From contig CALGLU010000025.1 of NCBI GenBank assembly GCA_937959275.1, positions 62,001-126,000 on the forward strand: a DNA stretch of 64,000 nt, written 5' to 3'. The first letter of the stretch is position 1. Each line of letters opens with the position of its first letter. This DNA is from an uncultured Saprospiraceae bacterium (lineage in GTDB: Bacteria; Bacteroidota; Bacteroidia; Chitinophagales; Saprospiraceae). The position numbers were made by a program, and so were the translations under genes. Positions 36,179-45,407 of the stretch are shown one piece after another. The notes under the pieces were generated by a model. The model was not told the origin of the DNA. It worked only from the letters and a program-made list of their open reading frames with translations, and did no database searches.

Positions 36179-37831
36179 ATGAAATCATACGATTACATTA
36201 TAATTGGTGCTGGCTCCTCGGGTTGTGTTATGGCAAATCGGCTCTCAGCAGATCCCGCAAATTCTGTATTACTATTGGAAGCTGGGGCTAGAGATATTCA
36301 TCCGAATATCCATATACCGGGAGCGTATTCAAAGAATCACAAATCTGGGCATGATTGGGGCTTTAAGACAGAGCCACAAAAGCATGTGAATAATCGTGTT
36401 ATCTATATCCCTCGAGGCAAAGTGATGGGTGGTTGTAGCTCAACAAATGCAATGGCATATGTACGAGGTAACAAAGAGGATTATGACAAATGGGCTTCTT
36501 ACGGCAATGAGGGATGGTCCTATCAAGACGTTCTTCCCTATTTTAATAAATCAGAAACCTACTTGCATGCTAAGCAAAATCAAGATCGATTTCGAGGAGC
36601 AGACGGAGAACTTAAAATCAGTGAAAAAGTCCCCTTTAGATCTCCCTTTGGAGATGCCTTTATTGAGTCTTGTCAGTCTCATGGGATGCAATATAATGCT
36701 GATTATAACGGAGAGCATCAAAAGGGCGTTGGTCCGTTTCAATTTACGATTGCAGATGGTAAACGACAGAGTGGTGCTGCAGCATTTATAAAGCCAATCC
36801 TCAAGCGTAAAAATCTAGTCATTAGCACGAAGTCATTTGTACAAAAAATCATCGTTAAGCAGGATCAAGCGAGAGGAGTACTTTATAAAAAAGGCAATTC
36901 TCTGATCGAAGTCAAAGCAGTAAAAGAAGTTATCCTTTGTGCAGGAGCCATCCAATCACCTCAATTACTCATGTTATCCGGAATAGGAGATAAAACAGAA
37001 CTTAAAAATCAAGACATAGAGTTGATTTGTGATCTTCCAGGTGTGGGCCAAAACCTACAAGATCATTTGTTTTTTGGAGTGGGTGCAAGTGCCAACCAAC
37101 AGACTGGACTAAATCATTACATTCCCCCAATGGGTCAATTAAAAGGTCTTGCCAGCTATATTTTTAAAAAGTCAGGCCCTTTTGCTTGCAGTCCATTAGA
37201 ATCCGTAGCGTTTTTAAATATTGATGATCCCAGTGATTCTGTCAATTTTCAGCTACATTTTACACCCTTAAATTTTGGAGAAGACTATGATTACGACATT
37301 TACGATATAAATTCACTGCCAAAGCAGGACGGATTTAGCATACTACCAACCTTGCTTCACCCCAAAAGCAGAGGGTATATTGGCTTACGGTCTAACAATC
37401 CTGAGGATGCACCGATTATCCAACCAAATTTTCTAAGTGAAGAAGAGGACTTAGCTAAATTAGTTAAAGGGGCTAAACTTGGTTTGCAGCTCATAAAGCA
37501 CTCAGCCTTAAGTCAATACACAGATAAAATAGTTTCCCCTTTGGATGAGTCTGAAGCAGGACTTGTCGATCACATTAAGAAATCTCTTGAGACTGTATAT
37601 CATCCTGTCGGGACCTGTAAAATGGGTCATGATGAAATGGCTGTGGTTGACTCTAATTTAAAGGTCAGAGGACTCTCAAACTTACGCGTGATAGATGCTT
37701 CGATCATGCCAACAATCATGTCTGGTAATACGAATGCCCCTTGCTTTATGATAGCAGAGAAAGCTGCTGATATGATACTAAATGTGAAAGAAAATCAACG
37801 CCTCGAATCGTATGCAGAAATCAAAAGTTAA
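36179..37831 (+). CDS. GMC-family FAD oxidoreductase (choline dehydrogenase-like)
   Basis: The 550-residue enzyme starts with the FAD-binding motif YDYIIIGAGSSGCVMANRLS and continues with the GMC signature GKVMGGCSSTNAMAYVRG near residue 80 and GVGQNLQDHLFFG. The C-terminal catalytic region YHPVGTCKMG (His near 474) is followed by NTNAPCFMIAEKAADMIL. These enzymes oxidise alcohols, with electrons passed from FAD to a quinone or cytochrome. There is no signal peptide. The substrate cannot be told from sequence; the DUF3604 gene upstream is its probable operon partner. Annotation as choline dehydrogenase is not supported beyond family level. Confidence 0.9.
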   Translation: MKSYDYIIIGAGSSGCVMANRLSADPANSVLLLEAGARDIHPNIHIPGAYSKNHKSGHDWGFKTEPQKHVNNRVIYIPRGKVMGGCSSTNAMAYVRGNKEDYDKWASYGNEGWSYQDVLPYFNKSETYLHAKQNQDRFRGADGELKISEKVPFRSPFGDAFIESCQSHGMQYNADYNGEHQKGVGPFQFTIADGKRQSGAAAFIKPILKRKNLVISTKSFVQKIIVKQDQARGVLYKKGNSLIEVKAVKEVILCAGAIQSPQLLMLSGIGDKTELKNQDIELICDLPGVGQNLQDHLFFGVGASANQQTGLNHYIPPMGQLKGLASYIFKKSGPFACSPLESVAFLNIDDPSDSVNFQLHFTPLNFGEDYDYDIYDINSLPKQDGFSILPTLLHPKSRGYIGLRSNNPEDAPIIQPNFLSEEEDLAKLVKGAKLGLQLIKHSALSQYTDKIVSPLDESEAGLVDHIKKSLETVYHPVGTCKMGHDEMAVVDSNLKVRGLSNLRVIDASIMPTIMSGNTNAPCFMIAEKAADMILNVKENQRLESYAEIKS

Positions 37832-38086
37832 AACTGGGTTTTATGTTATGTGATTGTTGTTAATACAAGTAATTATTTCGTATTTTGTAGGTATAGGATT
37901 GCTACAAATCTACTCAAAACACCCTATTTGCATCTTATTCGTCCTATTTGTAGTCTTTTTGTAGTTTCGATGTGGCTATTTAATAAAGGATATGTAGGGT
38001 TTTATTTCGTAAATTGTAGTCGAAATGTTCTAAAGCTTAAAAACTAGTTTTAGTAGGTCCAAATTAGATTGGTCCTTACCCTTAAA

Positions 38087-41000
38087 ATGATAATACCCGT
38101 ACGAATCCACATATTAACAGTATTACTCATATTCCAATTTCAAATTGGAGTAGGGCAGTCTACGTCTAATGCTGATGTAGAATGTCAAAACCGAGTTAGG
38201 ATAATCAACGAATCTTCTTGCCAACATTCTGTTTACATTAAATCTTTTGACAAAGTTGTTACTGAGTCATATGTCGGTTTATTACAGCCAGGTGAGGAGC
38301 GATTTGTAGATTCTGAGTCTAGCAATGTTTTTGTATATGCCGTTAATGATTTAAATCAACAGGTTGCAGGAGCTTTGTCAAAGAATTGCGAAAGCATGGA
38401 CTTAGTAATTGCATCCTGTTTTGTGGATCAAAACGATGATATAAACGAACCCTGCGAACAGCTTTCAGTTAGAGTACTTAAAAATGGTGCGAATTCAACT
38501 GCAATGTCTGAACAGGTAATTGCCTCATGCGGTGAAAACCTTGAATTAGGAATTGACGATGCCGTCGGTATTGCTGTTTGGACAATGCCAAATGATATAA
38601 AAGTGATCACCTATGACCAACATCGCATTACAATAGCTGAATCTATTGATGAATACTATTCTGGGGCCTATTCACTAGATTGGTATGATGCCACTGGTTG
38701 TCATTCGCTATTCTCATATAATTTAAATGTTGCGAATTGTTGTGCACTTAGCAACTCAATGATATCCGATACGATTCTTTGCGCAGGTGATTCGATTCTG
38801 TTGTCACCACAGATAAGTGACTTTAATGTGTGTACAGAAATTTTGTCAGGCTATGTATCAGATTTATTTGATGCAAAAGGGAATGTCGAGGACTTAGATA
38901 TGTATGCTGGTGTCAAGGATTCATATGGCCCTATTTTATACAAACAAGCTACAAACGAAGCAACCTTCATCATTATGGAGTTGGACGACCTTGCACCTGC
39001 GGAAAGTGAAATCTGTTTAACGATCAGGCAAGGAACCTGCAGCGATTCTCCGTTTAGCACTTCCAATTTTGTAATATCGGCAGGTAGTCAAGTCTTTTCG
39101 CTTGATACTCGATTTGAATATGAAGATGAAAAGCTGTCTAATTCATTTCAAGATTATTGCTTTACTGTAGAAAATCCGACGAGATATATCAAACTAGAAG
39201 ATTTAGGTAACGGTTGCGGCATTCGATTCGATGCAGCATCGTGGAGTAAGCAAATATCATTTGAAAATTTTCAATTTTTATGGAATGATGGGTCTACTGG
39301 AAAAAATAGGCTTATTCAATCTCCAGGACTTTATTCTCTGCAAGTCATAGATTGTAATGGCTGTTCTACTTACAATGAAGTTATTGTGGGTATGAATGAT
39401 TGTACAGATATAACGGATCCAGTCCCGGAGCCTTGCAACGAATCATATACTATTCCATCTGCAATTTCTGATTCGTTTATGGGCTGTTATGGCGAAACTA
39501 GGATTGATGGAAATGTCGCTACGAATGATAACGACCTCGATGGTTTTGATTTAGAATATGATCTTGTTCAAAGTCCAGCGAATGGATTAGTTACACTGAG
39601 AGAAGATGGGGTGTTCTTCTATTACCCAAATGAGGGATTTAGTGGAGAAGATAATTTCTTTTACAGTTTATGTAAGACAGAGTTCTTACCATGTGACGAT
39701 GAAAATTTAAAATTCAAATGTGCAACAGGTTTTGTTACCGTTATGGTACATGCACCATCTATTAATTTAGGACCAGAAACAGCCTCTATTTGTAGTGATG
39801 AAAATTTCATCCTGTCAGTGCCTGAATCTTTCGAAGCACAATGGAGTACTGGACAAACGGGTAATTCAATTGCATTAAATGCGTCAGGCATATTTGAAGT
39901 GTCTGTCACAGATCAATTTGGATGTGTAGCGACCGATGCTATAACTCTTGAAGTCAATGAAAGACCAACTGTTCAACTTTCAAAATCAAATGACCTGAAT
40001 TGTGATTTTAGCAGTTCAATTATTTCTGCTTCAGGAAGGGAGGGCGATATATTCGAGTGGAATACAGGTCAGACTGGTGAACGAATATCAGTTGATCAAC
40101 CTGGAGAATATATTGTCACGGTTACAAATACTACAGGTTGTACTGAAGTTTCTCAAATTAATGTTGAAGAAACAATTATTGATGTAACAGCTGTCATATC
40201 TGGATCAAGAACGATGTGTTCAGAGTCTGATAAGACAATATTGTCAGCTTTTGGTGGCGATACATATGAGTGGAGTACAGGACAAAGAGGACAATCTATA
40301 GAAGTAGAAGGACCAGGGACTTATTCAGTAACTGCAATAAATAATGCGACAGGTTGTCGTTCTGAATCTGCGATCACCATCGGCTTACTTAATATTTTCG
40401 CAGATGCTGGAGAAGATATCAATACCTGTGCAGGGTCTAGTATTGTCATAGGCTCGAATCAAGTTGGTCCAGACAATGCTGTCTTTTTTTGGAGCAATGG
40501 AGCATCTGGCAGAATAGGACAAAATGCAAATGGCCAAATTGTGGTTACAGCAAATCAGACTCAAACATATACTGTACGAGTCAGTGTTAATAATTGTGTT
40601 ATTGAAGATCAAGTTACTGTCGTAGTCAATGACTTTGATTTTACGACTTCAGGTAGTGCAAGTGTTTGTCCCGGAACTTCGACTACGCTTTCAGCTTCTG
40701 GTGCGGATAGATATCAATGGAACACAGGTGAAGTGTCGTCCAATATAGTTGTCGCTCCAACAGAGACAACAAGCTATAGCGTCATAGGAATTAATGCTAC
40801 CGGATGCCAAGCTGAACAAATTATAACAGTGTTTGTGGAAGATGAAATCGCGACAACGATTAGTGACGACAAAACAATCTGTCCTGGAGCATCCACAACG
40901 ATTAATGCTACCGGCGGAAGTGTGTACCAATGGAGTAATGGCGCACTTGGATCAGCTATAACAGTCCAACCGTCAGCCAGTACGAATTATACAGTCACCA

Positions 41001-43507
41001 TAACAAATGCAGCAGGTTGCCAAAAAACTGAATCAGTCAATGTTCTTGTAGAATCTTTACCAATAGTTAATCTAGGAAATGATAAAGTCGTTTGTAGAAA
41101 TAGTCTACAACAATTGGTAGCACCTACAGCCGAAAGTTACGCATGGAGCACGGGAGAAACAACTCAATCGATCCAAGTAATTGCCTCAGGAAGGACTGCA
41201 TATAGTGTAACGATTACGCAAGGTCAATGTACTTCTACTGGTGAAATTATAATTGATGGTGTCGATTGCTTTGGAAATATATCAGGATACTCACTAACAA
41301 CAGAAGGCGAACCATTGATTGATCCAACAATCTCTTTGCTTCAAGGGGATGAAGCTATACGTGTTGTCCTGCCCAATGACGATGGCTTTTACCTATTTGA
41401 GGGTCTGGCTCCTGGTCAATATTTAGTTCAGCAGTCAGAAGTTGCTGGTTACAGTAATTTTAGTGATACAGACGAAACACCAGATGATGCGAATGATGTT
41501 GATGAAGCTAATAATATAATCAATGTTACATTAGAATCAAATGAATCTGATACAGACAATAACTTCAGAGATTTGAAGAATTTTGGTAGAATAGCTGGTT
41601 ATTCTACCATTGATATTGATGATGACGGGATAGGAGATAGAGCTTTCGCTGGCGTTAATCTTCTTCTTTTTGATGAATTCGGCTCAATTATACAAGTTGC
41701 AAGTGTCGATGATCAAGCTCAATACCGTTTTGAAGGCTTAGCACCTGGTGCATACACAGTCCAACAATCATTCATTGAAGGATTCTCTAGTATTTTCGAC
41801 TCAGATGCGATCACAGATGCATTGGATAGAGATGGAATTGACGATCCAGTTGATAATAAAATCCCTGTTATTCTGACATTGAATGAAAATGATTTTGGAA
41901 ATAATTTCATAGTTCGTCAAACGACTGAATCTAAGATATCAGGATTTGTCCTCCTAGATTCGGATCGAGATGGCGAAGGTGATACGCCTCAAAGTGATGT
42001 ATCGATTGATCTAGTCAATCAGAATGGAGATCGTCAAGCAAGAACAAAGACAGATGATGACGGGTATTATGAATTTGAAGACGTAGCAGAAGGTCGATAC
42101 TTTGTTTTAGAGGATGATGATGGTCAAAATGAATATGAGAGTTTGTATGACCGCGATGATTCAGTTACCTCATTTGACACCGATGGATTTGATACAGATG
42201 CCAATAATGCCATAGAAGTCATTCTCTTATCTGGAGAACATGATGCGCATAACAATTTTGTGAATTTCATACCCACAGTCGGTACGATCTCTGGATCAGT
42301 CTTTGAAGATGTGACTGGTAACCCAGACGATTATATTGGGAAAGAAGGTATTAGTATACGTCTGTTTACCTTAAATGATGAGCTAGTCGCATCTGCAACA
42401 ACAAATAGTAATGGGGCGTATATCTTTAGTGACATACCGACTGGCGATTATAAATTATTTGAAGTAGATGTGTTAGGTTTTGAAGATGTCAGTGATTATG
42501 ACAGAATTGACCCTGATGATCCAAATGATGTTGATGGAGTAAATGATGTCATTTATGTAACTATTGAAGCCGATGAAGTCGATTCTGGAAACGATTTCGT
42601 TGACCGTAGAATCGAAGGGGCAATAGTCGAAACATGTGAAGTTATCCAGGTTGATGATTTTACAACAGGAAATAGTGATTTTTGGATTATGGGAGGTCTT
42701 AATGCTGTAGTCGAAACAGATATTCCATTCCCTCAAGGTCTAACATCAGCAGTAAATATTAATAATGATAACGGCATCGAATCTTCGATTTACAGTAGGT
42801 CTACTAATTTTAGTGCGGTTAATTCATTAATGATTAAGATTAACTTTTATGTGAGAGGAGCTGATCCAGATGACTATTTTGTATTTGAGGTGTCTCAAAA
42901 TGGAGGTGCTACATTTACAGAACTTCGCCGATGGGCTACCAATATTGATTTCAATAATGACACGTGGGTTTTCTCAAATGTGGTGGTTCCAAAAGAAAGT
43001 CTCTCTAGTGCAACCGTTTTAAGGATTCGTTCTGAATTAAGCTCTGCTGCAGAGAATCTATACCTTGATGATGTGACGATTGAAATTTGCTATGACGAAA
43101 ATGAAGACAACGGAAGTGGTACGGCATTTACAGGAGACCAAACAAATAATACGCTTATCCAACTAGACAAGGAATCTCAAGTTCAAGATAATGGTCTATC
43201 GGGTTTTGATTCAGAAATTTCTGATGGGATGCATTCTCTGGAGCAGACACAAGTTGAGAGTGCTATTTATCCAAATCCAGCTTCGGATTACCTGACGATC
43301 AATTTAGGAAGTAACTTTGAAAAGGACGCAGCCACAACTATCGAGGTATATACCTTAGATGGTCAACTTCAATTTAGGAATGAGATAACAAATGAATCTA
43401 AAATTAAATTAGATTTAAAAGGCATACAAAGTGAGCAACTCTATATACTTTACATCCGACAGGAACATAAACTACCAGAAATGTTTAGGTTTCTTAAAAT
43501 AAACTAA
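38087..43507 (+). CDS. Large T9SS-secreted adhesin-like protein
   Basis: The ATG at 38087 starts a good signal peptide (MIIPVRIHILTVLLIFQFQIG); an upstream TTG would add six residues. Of 1806 residues, about 465-555 are a cadherin/VCBS-like domain (DGNVATNDNDLDG). About 565-1060 hold some seven gliding-type repeats of roughly 70-80 residues marked by WSTGQTG, WNTGQTG, WSTGQRG, WSNGASG, WNTGEVS, WSNGALG and WSTGETT. About 1065-1510 are four SdrD_B/Cna_B-like repeats (GLAPGQYLVQQS, GLAPGAYTVQQS, DVAEGRYFVLED, DIPTGDYKLFEV). About 1520-1670 may be a sugar-binding-like sandwich. The end (AIYPNPASDYLTINLG onward) is a type A sorting signal for the type IX secretion system. An ECF sigma factor follows after 24 bases. 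Confidence 0.9.
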   Translation: MIIPVRIHILTVLLIFQFQIGVGQSTSNADVECQNRVRIINESSCQHSVYIKSFDKVVTESYVGLLQPGEERFVDSESSNVFVYAVNDLNQQVAGALSKNCESMDLVIASCFVDQNDDINEPCEQLSVRVLKNGANSTAMSEQVIASCGENLELGIDDAVGIAVWTMPNDIKVITYDQHRITIAESIDEYYSGAYSLDWYDATGCHSLFSYNLNVANCCALSNSMISDTILCAGDSILLSPQISDFNVCTEILSGYVSDLFDAKGNVEDLDMYAGVKDSYGPILYKQATNEATFIIMELDDLAPAESEICLTIRQGTCSDSPFSTSNFVISAGSQVFSLDTRFEYEDEKLSNSFQDYCFTVENPTRYIKLEDLGNGCGIRFDAASWSKQISFENFQFLWNDGSTGKNRLIQSPGLYSLQVIDCNGCSTYNEVIVGMNDCTDITDPVPEPCNESYTIPSAISDSFMGCYGETRIDGNVATNDNDLDGFDLEYDLVQSPANGLVTLREDGVFFYYPNEGFSGEDNFFYSLCKTEFLPCDDENLKFKCATGFVTVMVHAPSINLGPETASICSDENFILSVPESFEAQWSTGQTGNSIALNASGIFEVSVTDQFGCVATDAITLEVNERPTVQLSKSNDLNCDFSSSIISASGREGDIFEWNTGQTGERISVDQPGEYIVTVTNTTGCTEVSQINVEETIIDVTAVISGSRTMCSESDKTILSAFGGDTYEWSTGQRGQSIEVEGPGTYSVTAINNATGCRSESAITIGLLNIFADAGEDINTCAGSSIVIGSNQVGPDNAVFFWSNGASGRIGQNANGQIVVTANQTQTYTVRVSVNNCVIEDQVTVVVNDFDFTTSGSASVCPGTSTTLSASGADRYQWNTGEVSSNIVVAPTETTSYSVIGINATGCQAEQIITVFVEDEIATTISDDKTICPGASTTINATGGSVYQWSNGALGSAITVQPSASTNYTVTITNAAGCQKTESVNVLVESLPIVNLGNDKVVCRNSLQQLVAPTAESYAWSTGETTQSIQVIASGRTAYSVTITQGQCTSTGEIIIDGVDCFGNISGYSLTTEGEPLIDPTISLLQGDEAIRVVLPNDDGFYLFEGLAPGQYLVQQSEVAGYSNFSDTDETPDDANDVDEANNIINVTLESNESDTDNNFRDLKNFGRIAGYSTIDIDDDGIGDRAFAGVNLLLFDEFGSIIQVASVDDQAQYRFEGLAPGAYTVQQSFIEGFSSIFDSDAITDALDRDGIDDPVDNKIPVILTLNENDFGNNFIVRQTTESKISGFVLLDSDRDGEGDTPQSDVSIDLVNQNGDRQARTKTDDDGYYEFEDVAEGRYFVLEDDDGQNEYESLYDRDDSVTSFDTDGFDTDANNAIEVILLSGEHDAHNNFVNFIPTVGTISGSVFEDVTGNPDDYIGKEGISIRLFTLNDELVASATTNSNGAYIFSDIPTGDYKLFEVDVLGFEDVSDYDRIDPDDPNDVDGVNDVIYVTIEADEVDSGNDFVDRRIEGAIVETCEVIQVDDFTTGNSDFWIMGGLNAVVETDIPFPQGLTSAVNINNDNGIESSIYSRSTNFSAVNSLMIKINFYVRGADPDDYFVFEVSQNGGATFTELRRWATNIDFNNDTWVFSNVVVPKESLSSATVLRIRSELSSAAENLYLDDVTIEICYDENEDNGSGTAFTGDQTNNTLIQLDKESQVQDNGLSGFDSEISDGMHSLEQTQVESAIYPNPASDYLTINLGSNFEKDAATTIEVYTLDGQLQFRNEITNESKIKLDLKGIQSEQLYILYIRQEHKLPEMFRFLKIN

Positions 43508-43531
43508 GGTAATTAGTCTTTTAACTAGGAG

Positions 43532-44059
43532 ATGAGTCTTTCTCTTTGGAAGAAAATACGGGAAAATGATTTGCAGGCTTTTGATGAGTTCTACCATCAA
43601 TATGTGTCATCTCTATACAGTTACGGCAGAAGCATTACGAATCAAGCAGATCTAGTTGAAGAGGCGATTCAGTTGCTCTTTACCAATCTCTATCAGAAAA
43701 GGCAGACCATTTCTATCAAAAGTTCACCGAAATCTTACTTAATGACATCGTTGAGAAGACTTATTATCGAACAGATGAATAAGCTAAACAACTATGAAGA
43801 TTTAGATTTTGACGCAGGTCTTGATTTTTCTGTGTCTTCTCACGAAGACAAAATTGTGTCTGATGACCAGCAAAATGAACAAATTCAGAAGCTAAATGAG
43901 GCAAAATCAAAACTAACTAAGCGGCAAGCAGAAGTTATTTACCTAAAATTTGAGCAAGAATTGAATTATGATGAGATTTCTTTAATCATGAATTTGACAA
44001 AAGATGCGTCATATAAGCTTGTAAATCAGGCACTTAAGAGATTGACGGAAAATTTTTGA
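43532..44059 (+). CDS. ECF RNA polymerase sigma factor
   Basis: The 175-residue protein has a sigma-2 region (ENDLQAFDEFYHQYVSSLYSYG, through EAIQLLFTNLYQKR) and a sigma-4 helix-turn-helix (LTKRQAEVIYLKFEQELNYDEISLIM). This is the Bacteroidota sigma-70 family that pairs with FecR anti-sigma factors. It lies 24 bases after the adhesin and 291 bases ahead of the FecR gene, with the TonB-dependent receptor next. By analogy with Fec-type signalling, a ligand bound at the outer membrane would release this factor to transcribe its target, probably the receptor and perhaps the adhesin. Confidence 0.92.
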   Translation: MSLSLWKKIRENDLQAFDEFYHQYVSSLYSYGRSITNQADLVEEAIQLLFTNLYQKRQTISIKSSPKSYLMTSLRRLIIEQMNKLNNYEDLDFDAGLDFSVSSHEDKIVSDDQQNEQIQKLNEAKSKLTKRQAEVIYLKFEQELNYDEISLIMNLTKDASYKLVNQALKRLTENF

Positions 44060-44153
44060 AAAAAAGTTGTTTTTTTTTGACCAGATTTTCAAGATTCGGC
44101 CCTCTTATATATGAAGGCCATAAAGAAGGCTTTCGTTACTAATTGAAATATCA

Positions 44154-44170
44154 TTCACATTTAATGTGAA
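44154..44170. promoter_or_regulatory. 17-base perfect palindrome between sigma factor and FecR genes
   Basis: TTCACATT at 44154-44161 and AATGTGAA at 44163-44170 are exact complements around one central T. Such an odd-length palindrome looks like an operator for a dimeric regulator. It lies 180 bases ahead of the FecR start in the 291-base gap. The binding protein is unknown. Confidence 0.45.
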
Positions 44171-44350
44171 TTCAAGATTATCAAATTTGGCTTTGGACAA
44201 TCACTTAACCGACTCTCTTCGCCGTATCTTGATAGTTCTCCTGATAATGATTAGGATGCTATTAACGAGAAAGCGAATTAATTTTAAGTACGGGTATGCA
44301 TTTCAAACAGAGAAGGTTGTGATTGTTCCTTCGCCAAATTTAAATAACAA

Positions 44351-45385
44351 ATGAAAAAATCCAACATCATACAAGACTTACTAGATAATCAATCGTTTAT
44401 AGATTGGGCTGCTAGTGCATATGATGCTGATCATAACTTTTGTCAAACACTCGAATTTAAGCAAATAGATGCAGAAACTCTTTCTGCAGCCAAACTGTTT
44501 CATTCAAGCATAGTTTTTTCGTCAGAAAAGCTAGAACTCTCCTCCAGAAATACAATCTTACAAAATATACACACATCTATTCAAGATACTGAATCATTAG
44601 ATTCTTCAGTAACTGAAGCAAAACGTCCAATATTTGCATATGCTACATGGTTGGCAGTTGCTGCATCTGCTGCAGTTCTAGTCATGTTCTTATTCTCTTC
44701 TCCTTTTGAAGCTAATTTTAATTTGCAAACAGACTATGCAGAAGTAATCACTCAAACACTGCCTGATGGATCAATTGTAAGTTTGGATGCTAAGTCTACA
44801 TTAACTTCTGTTGGCAATTGGTCAGGTTCTAATGATAGAATACTTAAATTGACAAATGATGCCTTCTTCTCTGTAACGAATACGCCTAAAATTGGTGGAG
44901 CTGCGTTTATCGTATTGACAGAATCGGCCGATATAGAAGTTTTAGGTACTGAATTTTATGTTGAGAATGACGGTTCATCTTTAAGGGTACTTGTAAAAGA
45001 AGGAAGTGTAAGAGTTAGCCCTAATGCAAATTCGAGTTTTGAAGCTTTAATTCTTAAAGCTGGAGACGAGTTAATCTTAAATCATGGAGAAGAAGTTAAG
45101 ACATCTTCAGTGCCATTGAATAAGATCGACAATGAATTAGCATGGATAGAAGGTAAATTAAAATTCGATAATACAAGTTTTATAGAATTCAAAGAGATAG
45201 TTAAAGAACGATACGGCTATAACGTCAAGTTGCACCCAGCACTCGCTTCGAGCGACAGATTGATTGAGGGTATATTTCCAAGTCATTCAGTTGAAATGTT
45301 AATGGAAGGTCTTGCAACTGCTTTTGAGCTACAAATTGGCTACAAAGGCGATACAATCACTATAGATTATATAAAAAAGGACTAG
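44351..45385 (+). CDS. FecR-type anti-sigma factor
   Basis: The 344-residue protein has an N-terminal cytoplasmic part of about 95 residues and one membrane helix (ATWLAVAASAAVLVMFLFSS, about 98-117). A periplasmic FecR domain follows (TQTLPDGSIVSLDAKSTL; later VLGTEFYVENDGSSLRVLVKEGSV). The C-terminal DUF4974-type domain is LKFDNTSFIEFKEIVKERYGYNVKL. It should hold the ECF sigma factor and pass on the signal from the TonB-dependent receptor encoded 22 bases downstream. The layout is the normal one for Bacteroidota anti-sigma factors. Confidence 0.92.
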   Translation: MKKSNIIQDLLDNQSFIDWAASAYDADHNFCQTLEFKQIDAETLSAAKLFHSSIVFSSEKLELSSRNTILQNIHTSIQDTESLDSSVTEAKRPIFAYATWLAVAASAAVLVMFLFSSPFEANFNLQTDYAEVITQTLPDGSIVSLDAKSTLTSVGNWSGSNDRILKLTNDAFFSVTNTPKIGGAAFIVLTESADIEVLGTEFYVENDGSSLRVLVKEGSVRVSPNANSSFEALILKAGDELILNHGEEVKTSSVPLNKIDNELAWIEGKLKFDNTSFIEFKEIVKERYGYNVKLHPALASSDRLIEGIFPSHSVEMLMEGLATAFELQIGYKGDTITIDYIKKD

Positions 45386-45407
45386 ATTTATATTAAATCT
45401 AATTTTA

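Noticed and set aside
36179-37831. Choline dehydrogenase (betA).
   Set aside because: Only family-level GMC motifs are visible and no betaine pathway genes are nearby, so the specific name is not justified.
44166-44354. A 62-codon frame from a GTG that overlaps the FecR start as ATGA.
   Set aside because: The overlap and a hydrophobic stretch are suggestive, but the start lies inside the palindrome, the composition is unlike the neighbours and no family is recognisable. Chance is more likely.
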